Of a stretch of DNA of 64,000 bases, positions 38,665-48,185 are shown piece after piece (position 1 is the first letter of the stretch; each line of letters begins with the position of its first letter). The notes under the pieces are model-generated. The model did not search any database, had not been told where the DNA came from, and saw only the letters and a list, made by a program, of their open reading frames with translations. The translations under genes were made by a program, and so were the position numbers. Source of the stretch: Nitrospira sp. (lineage in GTDB: Bacteria > Nitrospirota > Nitrospiria > Nitrospirales > Nitrospiraceae); NCBI GenBank assembly GCA_016873495.1, contig VGXC01000002.1, forward strand, positions 1 through 64,000, given 5' to 3'.

Positions 38665-40040
38665 GATGTAATCTCCCGCCCCACGGCGCTCTCCAACAGG
38701 AACACGTTCCGGAGATAGCTATACAGCGCCTCGATGTAGCTCTGCTGAATCGTCCGCGACGTCCGGGCCGCGTCGAGCAGATCCAGGATGGTGGCCCCGC
38801 CCCGCTCATAGGCCCGTTCCACGATGGTCAGGGTCGAGCGGGCATCCTCCAAGACGCCGGCCCGATAGGCCTCCACCAGCCGACGGCTCTGCACCAGATT
38901 GACATAGGCCACGTCCACCTGGGTCTCCACCTGAATCAACGTCTTGCGGAGATCCGCCTCGGCCTGTTGCACCGCGACTTCGGCCTGCACAATGCCGCCC
39001 TGATTGCGATTGAACAGGGGCAGCGGCACGCCCATATTGAGCACCACCTGTTGTTGGTTGTCCGGACCGCGGGGGCCCTGAACCGCGTAGCCGCCCCCGA
39101 CCGTCACATCCGGGTACTTGTAGGCCTGCGCCAGCTTCAAATCGGCCATCCGCTGGGATTGAGTCAGGCGCTTGACGCGAATATCCGGCCGGGTCTCCAA
39201 TGCGACGATCCGCAACGCATTGACATCCGGCTCGAACCGGTGGTAGTCCAGTTCCGTGGTCAGCACCAGCTCCACAACCGGTCTGAGGTTCAGGAGCACG
39301 CGCAAGTCGGCCCTGGCATTCTCCGCATCCTGGATGGCCTGGATGACTTGCGATTGGAAATCCACCACCTGGAGGCGGATCCGAATCAGGTCCACCTCCG
39401 CGATGTAGCCCTTCTTGAATCGGATCGTGTTCACCTCCAAGATGCGGGCGAACCGATCGCGGTTCTCCTCGGCCAAGGCCAGCCGCCGCTGGGCCAATTG
39501 CACCCGGTAATAGGCATCCTTGACGGTGAAGCTGAGTTGACGGATCGTGTCTTCGAAGTTAGCCTCGGCCGTTTTAGCCCCGAAGGCGGCGCTCTCGATG
39601 CGGAATCCGCGCTTGCCGGCCATTTCAAAAAGCTGCTGGACCTGAGTGGTGATTTGTCCGCTGCGGTCCATCGTTTGGCCTTGGGTATAGGCGCTCAAAG
39701 TCCCAATGGAGAGATAGGGGTTCGGAAACAAGGCGGCCGTGATCTGCTGACCCTTGGCCTGATCGATCCCGAACTTAGTGATCAGCAAGTCGAGGTTTTC
39801 GCGAAGGAAGAGCGCGACCGCTTCATCCAAACTGAGCCTTGAGACGGATGGCAAAGACGAATCGACCGGCGGCATCGCTTGTTTCGCCGCCGGCTGGGTC
39901 CCGGCCTTCATGGGAGACTCGGCTGCGTCGGACCGCCCAGGCTGAAGACAGACGGCCAACAGCACCACCGCGATCCCGAAGCTCTGTAGCGCCACCCCGC
40001 GCACAGACCGATGCCCACCGCTCACAATGTCAAGAACCAT
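38661..40040 (-). CDS. Outer-membrane efflux channel (TolC/CzcC-like)
   Basis: A 459-residue TolC-family protein, preceded by a signal peptide that ends near AAES. Two OEP domains with long helices repeat internally (LSLDEAVALFLREN start; ALETRPDIRVKR in the second half). It forms the outer part of the metal efflux system. First gene of the three, in the order channel-adaptor-pump. AAAGGGGGCT lies directly before the ATG. Confidence 0.9.
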   Translation of the reverse strand: MVLDIVSGGHRSVRGVALQSFGIAVVLLAVCLQPGRSDAAESPMKAGTQPAAKQAMPPVDSSLPSVSRLSLDEAVALFLRENLDLLITKFGIDQAKGQQITAALFPNPYLSIGTLSAYTQGQTMDRSGQITTQVQQLFEMAGKRGFRIESAAFGAKTAEANFEDTIRQLSFTVKDAYYRVQLAQRRLALAEENRDRFARILEVNTIRFKKGYIAEVDLIRIRLQVVDFQSQVIQAIQDAENARADLRVLLNLRPVVELVLTTELDYHRFEPDVNALRIVALETRPDIRVKRLTQSQRMADLKLAQAYKYPDVTVGGGYAVQGPRGPDNQQQVVLNMGVPLPLFNRNQGGIVQAEVAVQQAEADLRKTLIQVETQVDVAYVNLVQSRRLVEAYRAGVLEDARSTLTIVERAYERGGATILDLLDAARTSRTIQQSYIEALYSYLRNVFLLESAVGREITS

Positions 40041-40155
40041 AGCCCCCTTTACTCGGACCGGGCAAGAAAACCTGCCTCTGCGAGGATAGCCTACTTCAAC
40101 TAGTCATTATAGCGAGTTCTCACAGGCCGTAAAAGCTCAATTTCTCCCGATGCTT

Positions 40156-41259
40156 TCATTGCAGTTTCACCTCGGTCCAGGCCCGGTCGTACAAACGGGC
40201 GGCTTCGCCCACATCCGTCATCCATTCCAGCCGCTCGAAGACGGATTCCGGGGGATAGATGGCCGGATTGTCCCGATATTTCGCCGCCACCAACGCTTGG
40301 GCTTCTCGATTCGATGTCGCAAATAACAGACGCTCCGTGGTCCTGGCGGCCACGTCACGATCGAGTAAATAGTTGATAAAGCGCATGGCCAGATCTTTAT
40401 GCGGGGACGTCTTGAGCACGACCAGACAGTCGGCCCAGACCGTCGCGCCCTCCTTGGGAATCACATATTTGATCGAGGGCCGCTCATCCATGGCTCTGGC
40501 CACCGCCCCACCCCATCCATGCGCCAGCGTCACGTCTCCATAGGCCAAGAGTTGCTGGTAGTTCTCGCTCGTATAGGTCTTGACCAAGTGTTTCTGACTC
40601 ATGAGTTTGGCCTTGGCCCGGACAAGCACCGCAGGATCGACGGTATTGGCGGACTGCCCCAGCATCCGCAGCGCCACGCCGAACACCTCCCGCTGGTCGT
40701 TCAACATGCTGATCTTGCGCTTGTAGCGAGGATTCCAAAGCGCCTCCCAACTGTCGGGCGGCACCGGGATCACGGCCGAATCGTAGCCGATGCCCACTGT
40801 TCCCCAGAGATAGGGAATGGAGTATTGATTGTCGGGATCGAAGGGCAGATGTTGCAATCGCTCGAACACCAACCGGACGTTTGGAATCCTGTCCAGGTCC
40901 AGTTCGGCCAGCAAGCCCTGCTTGACCATGATGGCGACCATGAAATCCGACGGTACCACCACGTCGTACCCGCCCGCTCCGCTCTGCAGCTTGGCCAGGA
41001 GCTCTTCGTTGCTGCCGAAGGTGTCCACCACGACCTGGACGCCGACTTCCCGCTCGAAGGCCTGAATCACATCCTTGTCCGCATAGTCCGACCAGGTGAA
41101 GTAATGCAACGTGACCGGCGGACCTCCGGCAAGCCTGGAGGGCAACCCGCTCATGAGGCCATCGCCGGACCGTTGCTGGTAGACCACAAGGAGTCCCAGG
41201 GCGGACAACAACAAGCCTTGCACCACCTTCCAAGGCCACCGGGGTTTTGACAAACTCAT
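40156..41259 (-). CDS. potD: Polyamine-type ABC transporter substrate-binding protein (PotD/PotF-like)
   Basis: A 367-residue periplasmic binding protein with an N-terminal membrane anchor or signal (about 14-27). FTWSDYADKDVIQAFE, the QSGAGGYDVVVPSDFMV segment and YLWGTVGIGYDS fit the spermidine/putrescine-binding PotD/PotF family. It supplies substrate to the PotABC-like transporter upstream on the same strand; the small exported gene at 41371 lies between. The ligand (spermidine, putrescine or similar) is inferred from family. Confidence 0.9.
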   Translation of the reverse strand: MSLSKPRWPWKVVQGLLLSALGLLVVYQQRSGDGLMSGLPSRLAGGPPVTLHYFTWSDYADKDVIQAFEREVGVQVVVDTFGSNEELLAKLQSGAGGYDVVVPSDFMVAIMVKQGLLAELDLDRIPNVRLVFERLQHLPFDPDNQYSIPYLWGTVGIGYDSAVIPVPPDSWEALWNPRYKRKISMLNDQREVFGVALRMLGQSANTVDPAVLVRAKAKLMSQKHLVKTYTSENYQQLLAYGDVTLAHGWGGAVARAMDERPSIKYVIPKEGATVWADCLVVLKTSPHKDLAMRFINYLLDRDVAARTTERLLFATSNREAQALVAAKYRDNPAIYPPESVFERLEWMTDVGEAARLYDRAWTEVKLQ

Positions 41260-41370
41260 ACGCCCTCAACGCGAAGGGTGGTCCCTATTCACATCGGGAC
41301 AAGCGCGCCATGCCGTGCGGCAAGACCAGCGCGCTCACAATGGGTCCAGGGGGTCGAGACGGAACGGGAT

Positions 41371-41721
41371 TTAAAGGGCCGGCGGGGCGCGAGCGGGAGA
41401 AAACCTGAGCACCAGATACGAAAAGCCGCCAAGGCGCAGCGGATGGGACGTGCCTATTGCACCGGCAGGCTCCGGCAGGGACAGATAAACGCCAGCCATG
41501 TCCTGCTGGTGATCGACCAAATACAGCGTCTCCTTGCCTTCGGCCGGATCCGCTTCGTCCCAGTCCTCCAACGCCGCCTGCGCGAGCGAGACATCCGAGG
41601 CTTGACTCGAGGGAAGCCCGATCAGACACAAGAACAGCAAGAGCGCGACGAAGAAACAGCCTCTCGCCCGTAGGGCGGTGAGCATGGAGGGGTGCCGGTT
41701 CTGAGTCATCGTAAGCTTCAC
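41371..41721 (-). CDS. Small exported hypothetical protein
   Basis: A 116-residue protein with a signal peptide (hydrophobic FFVALLLFLCLIGL, cleavage after SSQA) and a small mature domain. A GTG at 41721 with GAGG seven bases upstream is the preferred start; two internal ATGs also precede the signal. It sits between the PotC- and PotD-like genes and may be co-transcribed with them. Function unknown. Confidence 0.55.
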   Translation of the reverse strand: MKLTMTQNRHPSMLTALRARGCFFVALLLFLCLIGLPSSQASDVSLAQAALEDWDEADPAEGKETLYLVDHQQDMAGVYLSLPEPAGAIGTSHPLRLGGFSYLVLRFSPARAPPAL

Positions 41722-41820
41722 GCACAAGCCTCAACATCAACGAAAACGTCCCCTTAGAAACTCCGGGGCTCATTTTCACTAACACAGGCTCGCGCCTCTG
41801 TCAACGAACCGGCCGATTGT

Positions 41821-42588
41821 TCACCGCCGCTGCAAGGCCAGCGAGGCCCCAATCAGCGCCATGGAGACCAACACCAGAATCGCCGAGAGCGCATTGATCG
41901 CCGGTGTCACACCGGACTTGACCATAGAATAGACATAGAGCGGCAAGGTCGTGGATCCGGGTCCCGCCGTAAAGAAGGTCACAATGAAATCATCCAGTGA
42001 GATCGTGAATGCCAGCAGGACCGATCCTGCAACCGCCGGCATCAGCAGCGGCAACGTGACGCCGCGAAAGGCCTGCCACGACGTCGCCCCGAGATCGCGC
42101 GCCGCCTCTTCCAACGACGGATCCAGTTTCCGCAGCCTGGCCCGGACGATGACCAGTACGATCGGCACATTAAACGCCGCATGGCCGATCGTGACCGTAA
42201 TCAGGCCGAGCGGCAGGTTCACCAGCAGGAACAACAGCATCAACGAGACACCCATCATGATTTCCGGAATCACCAGCGGCAACAACAGAGCCCCTTCCAC
42301 CACCTCTCGCCCGCGGAACGGATGCCGTTCCAGCCCCACCGCGGCACACACACCCAGCCCGGTCGCAACCACCGTCGAGACCACCGCCACCACCAGGCTA
42401 TTCTGAACGGCGAGACGCAGGGCCTCGTCCTCGAGCAACAGCCGGTACCACTGGAGCGTCAGCCCCTGCCAACCGGCCGAGAGACGCGAGGCATTGAAGG
42501 AAAAAACCATGAGGACGACGATCGGCGCGTACAGGAAGAGCAGATTCGCCACGCTGGCGCTCATCAGCCATCTGTTCCTCCGGTTCAT
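41821..42588 (-). CDS. potC: Polyamine-type ABC permease (PotC-like)
   Basis: A 255-residue inner-membrane permease with six helices. The EAA loop (EEAARDLGATSWQAFRGVTLPLL by key residues EAA and G) contacts the PotA-like ATPase. Its ATG at 42588 overlaps the PotB stop (ATGA). The longer frame to 42705 runs into the previous gene. Confidence 0.9.
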   Translation of the reverse strand: MNRRNRWLMSASVANLLFLYAPIVVLMVFSFNASRLSAGWQGLTLQWYRLLLEDEALRLAVQNSLVVAVVSTVVATGLGVCAAVGLERHPFRGREVVEGALLLPLVIPEIMMGVSLMLLFLLVNLPLGLITVTIGHAAFNVPIVLVIVRARLRKLDPSLEEAARDLGATSWQAFRGVTLPLLMPAVAGSVLLAFTISLDDFIVTFFTAGPGSTTLPLYVYSMVKSGVTPAINALSAILVLVSMALIGASLALQRR

Positions 42589-43496
42589 CGGCTCATCCAT
42601 TCCGTCGCAGGCCGCTTGCCGGCCCCCTCCACACGCAAGTAGATCGCCAGACCGAGCAGAACCAACGCCATCAACACCAGCGAAATCGCCGACCCAAAGG
42701 GCCAATCCCTGGCCACGAGAAACTCATGCTGTATCAGATTGCCGATCATCATCGTCCTCGCGCCACCCATCAAGTCCGGCGTCATAAATGCACCCAACGA
42801 CGGGATGAACACCAGGATGCAACCGGCTACCAACCCCGGCTTCGTGAGAGGCACGATCACACGCCGCAAGACGGCCCAGCGGGAGGCATAGAGGTCCCAG
42901 GCCGCCTCCACCAACGAAGGAGGCAACCGTTCCACCGCCGCGTAAAGCGGCAGGATCATAAAAGGCAGGTAACCGTAGACCAAGCCGATCACGATGGCCG
43001 TTTCGGTATAGAGGACGTCTATCGGGCTGCCGATCAGCCCCAGGCTGATCAGCACTGTATTCACGAGGCCCTCGGTGCGGAGAATGAAGATCCAGGCGTA
43101 GGTCCGGACCAGAAAGTTGGTCCAAAAGGGAATCATGACCAGGAGCAGCCAGATCCCCTGTCGACGGGCGGGGAGGCGCGCGATGTAGTAGGCGATCGGG
43201 AACCCCAATACCAGGCAGACCGCCGTTGTGACCGCCGCCAGGAGGACTGACCGAAGAAACACCTTCAGGTAAAGCGGGTCGAGGACGTTCACGTAGTTGG
43301 CCAGACTCAGGGTCCACTCCACCCCGCCGTAGGTCCCGCGCCACGCGAAGCTGATGGCCAGCATCAGCGCCAGCGGCACGAAAAAGAAGAGACCCAGCCA
43401 GACCAGCGCAGGCAGGAGAAGCAGGCCGGGGCGGCGCGGAACGAGAACCGCACGAACGGACACACGCCGGTCGGGTGAAAGCACCTCAAGGTTCAC
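42585..43496 (-). CDS. potB: Polyamine-type ABC permease (PotB-like)
   Basis: A 303-residue permease with six predicted helices after a short basic N-terminus, and an EAA-type loop (LVEAAWDLYASRWAVLRRVIVPL, key EAA..G-like). It pairs with PotC to form the channel. The ATG overlaps the ATPase stop by four bases, and its own stop overlaps PotC, so all three are translationally coupled. Confidence 0.9.
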   Translation of the reverse strand: MNLEVLSPDRRVSVRAVLVPRRPGLLLLPALVWLGLFFFVPLALMLAISFAWRGTYGGVEWTLSLANYVNVLDPLYLKVFLRSVLLAAVTTAVCLVLGFPIAYYIARLPARRQGIWLLLVMIPFWTNFLVRTYAWIFILRTEGLVNTVLISLGLIGSPIDVLYTETAIVIGLVYGYLPFMILPLYAAVERLPPSLVEAAWDLYASRWAVLRRVIVPLTKPGLVAGCILVFIPSLGAFMTPDLMGGARTMMIGNLIQHEFLVARDWPFGSAISLVLMALVLLGLAIYLRVEGAGKRPATEWMSR

Positions 43497-44590
43497 TCGG
43501 GCATCACCACCGCGTCATCGGCGCGCCAGCGGAGAAACACGGATTCCCCCGGTTGGAAACGCTTCTGCCCATTGCCGACATTGGGGACCAGAACCTGCCA
43601 GGAAAGGCGATCGGAGAGCGCCAGGAGATACTGCGTCTCGCTCCCGTTGTAGATGGCTTTGCAGACCCGAGCGGGCAACATATTGTCGTAACCGTCCACC
43701 TGCACGTCCGCCGAAAGGTGCAGCCGCTCCGGACGCAGCATCAACGTGGCCGGACTGCCGATCCCGGCGCCGGCCGGACAGGTGGCCGCCACAAGAGCCG
43801 CCGCAGGCAGATCGGCCGCCCGCAGCGTGCACCGGAGCCCGTTCACCGTTTCAATCCGCCCGGTCAGACTGTTTGAGCGGCCGATAAAATTGGCCACGAA
43901 GGCCGACTGCGGCGCCTCGTAGATGTCCCTCGGACTCCCGACTTGCAGCAACCGCCCCTGCCGCATCACCGCCACACGGTCGGACATCGTCAACGCTTCT
44001 TCCTGGTGATGGGTCACGCAAATAAAGGTCAGCCCCACCCGTTCCTGGATGGTTTTGAGCTCCACCTGCATGTCCATGCGCAACTGCTGATCCAACGCCC
44101 CCAAGGGTTCGTCGAGCAGCAGGACCGCCGGCCGATTGACTAGGGCGCGCGCCAACGCCACCCGTTGCTGCTCCCCGCCCGACAGCTGCGCAGGCAACCG
44201 GTCCTGCTTGCCCTGCAAGCGCACCATGTCCAGCGCTTCCGCCACCCGCGCGGCGATCTCCGCCGCCGGCACGCGGCGCATCTCCAAACCGAAGGCGATA
44301 TTGCCGGCGACGGTCAGATGGGGAAACAAGGCGTAGGTTTGGAAGACGAGATTGACCGACCGCCGATTGGGAGGCACCCCGCGCACCGATCGTCCGTCGA
44401 TCAAAATGTCGCCCGCGTCGGGCGACTCGAAGCCGGCCAGCATGCGCAAAATCGTCGTCTTGCCAGACCCGCTTGGGCCCAGGATGGCAAAGAACTCGCC
44501 GCGCCGGATGACGAGGGAGACCCGGTCCACGGCAAGGGTGTCGCCATGCCGCTTGCTGACGTCCCGCAATTCGACGCTGGACTCAGCCAT
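43493..44590 (-). CDS. potA: Polyamine-type ABC transporter ATPase (PotA-like)
   Basis: A 365-residue ATPase of the polyamine/spermidine importer. It has Walker A GPSGSGKTT near residue 38, signature LSGGEQQRVALARAL (about 135), Walker B LLLDEPLGALD, and a C-terminal TOBE regulatory domain from about residue 275. The ATG at 44590 begins MAESSVELRDVSK; the longer frame to 44809 is Arg/Gly/Ala-rich shadow. It starts the potABC-like cluster, 14 bases after the end of the 44605 gene. Confidence 0.92.
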   Translation of the reverse strand: MAESSVELRDVSKRHGDTLAVDRVSLVIRRGEFFAILGPSGSGKTTILRMLAGFESPDAGDILIDGRSVRGVPPNRRSVNLVFQTYALFPHLTVAGNIAFGLEMRRVPAAEIAARVAEALDMVRLQGKQDRLPAQLSGGEQQRVALARALVNRPAVLLLDEPLGALDQQLRMDMQVELKTIQERVGLTFICVTHHQEEALTMSDRVAVMRQGRLLQVGSPRDIYEAPQSAFVANFIGRSNSLTGRIETVNGLRCTLRAADLPAAALVAATCPAGAGIGSPATLMLRPERLHLSADVQVDGYDNMLPARVCKAIYNGSETQYLLALSDRLSWQVLVPNVGNGQKRFQPGESVFLRWRADDAVVMPE

Positions 44591-44604
44591 GCTCTGCACG
44601 CCCG

Positions 44605-44919
44605 CTACCGAGCCAGGCCTATCTTTGAGCGGCGTTGCCGCGTCTGCTTCCGCAAGCGCACCAGCTCCCGGTGCTCTTCCAGCAACTCCCGCCGCAGCAC
44701 CTCGTGATCCTCGCCCACAACCCGGACTAGGCGGTCGGCGTCCTCCGCGTGATCCCGCACCAGTTCCGACAGGGTCCTGACCTGACGCTCCAGGCGATCG
44801 ACCCGCCACAGCAGACTCTGAAACAACGGCTGTGCGGCGCCGTCCAAAGGCAGCTTGTCTAGCCGCTTCTTGGCTTTTTTAAGACCCGTAGTCCGCTTCG
44901 GCTTTGCTTGCCTGGGCAT
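44605..44919 (-). CDS. Coiled-coil hypothetical protein
   Basis: A 104-residue, highly charged protein with a Lys-rich N-terminus and a predicted coiled coil from about residue 40 to 95 (repeated Leu/Arg/Glu heptads). GGAGGAG six bases before the ATG at 44919 decides the start. Head gene of the polyamine-type cluster on the same strand. No named family. Confidence 0.6.
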   Translation of the reverse strand: MPRQAKPKRTTGLKKAKKRLDKLPLDGAAQPLFQSLLWRVDRLERQVRTLSELVRDHAEDADRLVRVVGEDHEVLRRELLEEHRELVRLRKQTRQRRSKIGLAR

Positions 44920-45023
44920 GCTCTTCTCCTCCTGCATCAATACATTGCCGGTACGAGAGGCTAGTATCGTCCGACCGGTGTCGGCTGTCAATCGTCCCGC
45001 GGCTTCCTATTTGAGAGCGCTCC

Positions 45024-45032
45024 TGTTACAAT
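45024..45032 (+). promoter_or_regulatory. Extended -10 promoter for glgC, probably leaderless
   Basis: TGTTACAAT (45024-45032) is an extended -10 box. It ends nine bases before the glgC ATG (45042), so the transcript would begin at or within a few bases of the start codon. A -35 match (TTCCTA at 45004) is weak. Confidence 0.5.
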
Positions 45033-45041
45033 TTCCCCCAT

Positions 45042-46280
45042 ATGCACAGCATCCTCACTATGGTCCTGGCCGGCGGCAAAGGAGAACGCCTCTTCCCTCT
45101 GACCCAGCATCGCGCCAAACCGGCGGTACCCTTCGGCGGCAAGTACCGGATCATCGACTTCACGCTCAGCAACTGCCTCAATTCCGGCCTTCGGAAGATC
45201 GCGGTGCTGATCCAATATAAATCCCACTCCCTCGATCGGCACATCCGCACCGGCTGGAACATCCTGAATCCGGAACTCGGCGAATTCATCGCCTCCATCC
45301 CGCCTCAGCAGCGGATCAGCGAAGACTGGTACCGGGGCACGGCCGATGCCGTCCATCAGAACCTCTTCCTGCTGGACAACGAGCAGCCGGCGTTCGTCCT
45401 GATCCTGGCCGGCGACCATATTTACAAGATGGATTACTCGGAAATGTTCGACTTCCTGCAGGAGAAGCAGGCGGACGTGGTGGTGGGCGCCATCGAGACT
45501 CCGCTGCACGAGGCCGGCCGGTTCGGCGTCATTGGCGTGGACGAGCAATATCGGATCCAACAGTTCGAGGAAAAGCCCGAGCACCCCACGCCCATCCCCA
45601 ATGACCCCGAGCGCGCGTTCGTCTCCATGGGCATCTATCTGTTCCGCACCGAGGCCTTGCGCGACCACTTGATGCGAGACGCCAAGGAGGACAGCCGCCA
45701 CGATTTTGGCCGGGATATTATCCCCCGCATGATCCATGAAAATCGGGTCTTTGCCTTCAAGTTCCACGACGCTAACCGCAAAGCCGTCAAGTATTGGCGC
45801 GACATCGGGACACTGGACGCCTATTGGGAAGCGAACCTGGACCTAGTCGCCGTGGACCCCCTGTTCAATCTCTACGACCAGAACTGGCCGATCCGCACCT
45901 ACCAGGGCCAGTTCCCGCCCGCCAAGTTCGTCTTTGCCCAGGACTTCCAAGGGGGACGAATGGGCGTGGCGCTGGATTCCATCGTCTGCGGCGGCTGCAT
46001 CATCTCCGGCGGCCGAGTGCAAAATTCCCTGCTCTCGCCCAATGTCATCGTGCAGGACCATGCGGACGTCCGGGAGTCCATCGTGATGGAGAACGTGATG
46101 ATCGGCGAACAGTGCCGCATCCGGCGCGCCATCATCGACAAAGATGTCGTCATCCCGCCCAAGACCGAGATCGGCTACGATTCGGACGCCGACCGAAGCC
46201 GCTTCACCGTCACCGAGTCCGGCCTGGTGGTTATTTCCAAGGGAATGAAATTGCATGCCTCCGTCGATTCATCCGGTTGA
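45042..46280 (+). CDS. glgC: Glucose-1-phosphate adenylyltransferase
   Basis: A 412-residue enzyme that makes ADP-glucose, the first committed step of glycogen synthesis. The N-terminal nucleotidyltransferase has LAGGKGERL at about 9-16, FGGKYRIIDF, and a C-terminal left-handed beta-helix for allostery (repeats such as VIVQDHADVRESIV). It uses ATP and glucose 1-phosphate. No ribosome-binding site is present; its -10 box lies nine bases upstream. Partner glgA lies on the opposite strand beyond the split helicase. Confidence 0.95.
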   Translation: MHSILTMVLAGGKGERLFPLTQHRAKPAVPFGGKYRIIDFTLSNCLNSGLRKIAVLIQYKSHSLDRHIRTGWNILNPELGEFIASIPPQQRISEDWYRGTADAVHQNLFLLDNEQPAFVLILAGDHIYKMDYSEMFDFLQEKQADVVVGAIETPLHEAGRFGVIGVDEQYRIQQFEEKPEHPTPIPNDPERAFVSMGIYLFRTEALRDHLMRDAKEDSRHDFGRDIIPRMIHENRVFAFKFHDANRKAVKYWRDIGTLDAYWEANLDLVAVDPLFNLYDQNWPIRTYQGQFPPAKFVFAQDFQGGRMGVALDSIVCGGCIISGGRVQNSLLSPNVIVQDHADVRESIVMENVMIGEQCRIRRAIIDKDVVIPPKTEIGYDSDADRSRFTVTESGLVVISKGMKLHASVDSSG

Positions 46281-48111
46281 CCTGATCAACGCGCTGCGCT
46301 CTAAGCACCTGACTCCGGCCATCGTCTTTCTGACTTCGCGCCGCGCTTGCGACGACGCCATGCAAGCCTTCGAGCGCAGCCAAGTCGCCATCCCGCCCGC
46401 GCGCCAGGATGCCATCGCGGCGGTGCTCACGGAACTGGTCGCGCAGTATCCGAGCATCGCCGAGCACCCTCTGCAATCCGTGGTGCAGCGCGTCGGCGTG
46501 GCCGCGCACCATGCGGGGCACCTGCCGTCCTGGAAAATCGCCATTGAAGAACTCATGCGGCAGGGGTGTCTGGATGCCGTCTTCGCCACCACCACCCTCG
46601 CAGCCGGGGTGGATTTTCCGGCCCGCACCGTGGTGATCACCCAATCCAGCGTGCGCAAGAGCCGAGACTTCACCGACCTCGCCATCAGCGAAGTCCAGCA
46701 ACTGGCCGGCCGGGCCGGGCGGCGCGGGAAAGATCTGGTCGGCTTCGCCGTGCTCACCCCTTCCCCCTACATTGATTTGAGCGTGATCACCAAGGGCCTG
46801 ACCGGCCAGCCGGAGGCGATCGACAGCCAGTTCGTGATCTCCTATCCGATGATCCTGAATTTGCTCAAAGCCCACCCGCTGGATCAGATCCAGGCGATCC
46901 TGGCCAAGAGCTTCGCTCAGTTCCAACTTAACAGCCGGGCGGAAATCTTGGAAAACAAGCTGGATACTCTGCACGTCCAGATGGAGCCCTACGGCCCGCG
47001 CGTCTGCACCGACTGGATCGCGCAATGGCAGGTCTTCGACCATGCCCGGAAGCAGAAAGCCCACCGCATACAGGTCAAACGGCACGAGTCGCCCGAGCTC
47101 ACCGCCAGGCTGCAATTCCTGACGCCAGGCCGGGTGGTCGGGGTACCCAAAGCCCGCGGGATCGTCCTGCGCCAGTATCGCAGCAAAGGCCAGAAGCAGC
47201 CGATGGTTACGCTCTTGCGACCGGGAGGAGCCGTCACGGAATGTCCGGCCGGCACGGTCACGCAAGTGTTCGACAAGACCTTCGAGGTGACGGAGGCCCC
47301 CGTCTACCCCTGGTGTACTCCGGGCTGTCTAGACGAACTGACGCACCAGGCAAACGACCTGCCGGTACGGATGCCGGCACTGCCAATCCTCGTACAGGAG
47401 GAGCCGGAAGAAAGCCAGATCGTACAGACGTTGAACGACGAGTTCCCCTGCCCCACCTGCCCGTCGCGGCCCGCCTGCCAGAAGGACCATGCGGGCGCGC
47501 TCAAACTCCGGCAGGAGGTGCACCGGAACCAAAAGATGATCCAGGCCCTTCACACAGGACTCTGGCATCGCTTCCAGTCACGCACCGAGATTTTGCAACA
47601 GCTCGGTTATCTGACGCCCACCTGCCAGTTGACCGAGATCGGCGAATGGGCCAGGCTGATCCGAATCGACCATTCCCTGCTGATCACCGAACTGATCCGG
47701 GCCGAGGCGTTCAGTGGAATCGAGCCGCAAGTGCTGGCCGGCATCATGTCCAGCATCGCGCACGACGACGACCGTCCCGGCGCTTTTCCACGCATCAGCC
47801 CGGGGTTGGCATCGCTATTGGGACAGGTGCGGCATTTGGCCGAATCGCTGGAGCCGCACGAAGACCCGCCCCTCCTGCGCGCCGACATCGCAGCCGTCTC
47901 GGAACGCTGGATCGGCGATCCCAATTTGACCTGGATCGGCCTCTGCCGCCTGACCACCATGGCCGAGGGCGACATCTACCGATTGCTGGCCAGAACCCTG
48001 GAATTTCTGTCGCAGATCCATACGCTGCGGGGCACCCATCCGGGCCTGGCCGACTGCGCCAGTCGGGCCATCAAGGCGCTGCGTCGTGGCGTGCTTGAGG
48101 AATTACCGTAA
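46255..48111 (+). CDS. Ski2-like helicase, RecA2 and C-terminal half (split gene)
   Basis: A 618-residue protein that begins exactly at the second RecA domain of a Ski2/HelY-type DExH helicase: AIVFLTSRRACDD (motif IV region), VGVAAHHAGHLP, TTTLAAGVDFP (motif V, about 112-122) and QLAGRAGRRG (motif VI, 149-158). Then come a winged-helix and helical-bundle region and, near residue 400, a CPTC...C cluster. It lacks Walker A and the DExH motif, which are in the next gene. It overlaps glgC by 26 bases. The split halves lie in reverse order. Confidence 0.85.
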   Translation: MPPSIHPVDLINALRSKHLTPAIVFLTSRRACDDAMQAFERSQVAIPPARQDAIAAVLTELVAQYPSIAEHPLQSVVQRVGVAAHHAGHLPSWKIAIEELMRQGCLDAVFATTTLAAGVDFPARTVVITQSSVRKSRDFTDLAISEVQQLAGRAGRRGKDLVGFAVLTPSPYIDLSVITKGLTGQPEAIDSQFVISYPMILNLLKAHPLDQIQAILAKSFAQFQLNSRAEILENKLDTLHVQMEPYGPRVCTDWIAQWQVFDHARKQKAHRIQVKRHESPELTARLQFLTPGRVVGVPKARGIVLRQYRSKGQKQPMVTLLRPGGAVTECPAGTVTQVFDKTFEVTEAPVYPWCTPGCLDELTHQANDLPVRMPALPILVQEEPEESQIVQTLNDEFPCPTCPSRPACQKDHAGALKLRQEVHRNQKMIQALHTGLWHRFQSRTEILQQLGYLTPTCQLTEIGEWARLIRIDHSLLITELIRAEAFSGIEPQVLAGIMSSIAHDDDRPGAFPRISPGLASLLGQVRHLAESLEPHEDPPLLRADIAAVSERWIGDPNLTWIGLCRLTTMAEGDIYRLLARTLEFLSQIHTLRGTHPGLADCASRAIKALRRGVLEELP

Positions 48112-48185
48112 AGACGCCGCAACGTCGGAACGTCTCAAAGTCGAGATTCCAAGAAGTTTCAACTTGATAGACTTGACGCACTGGA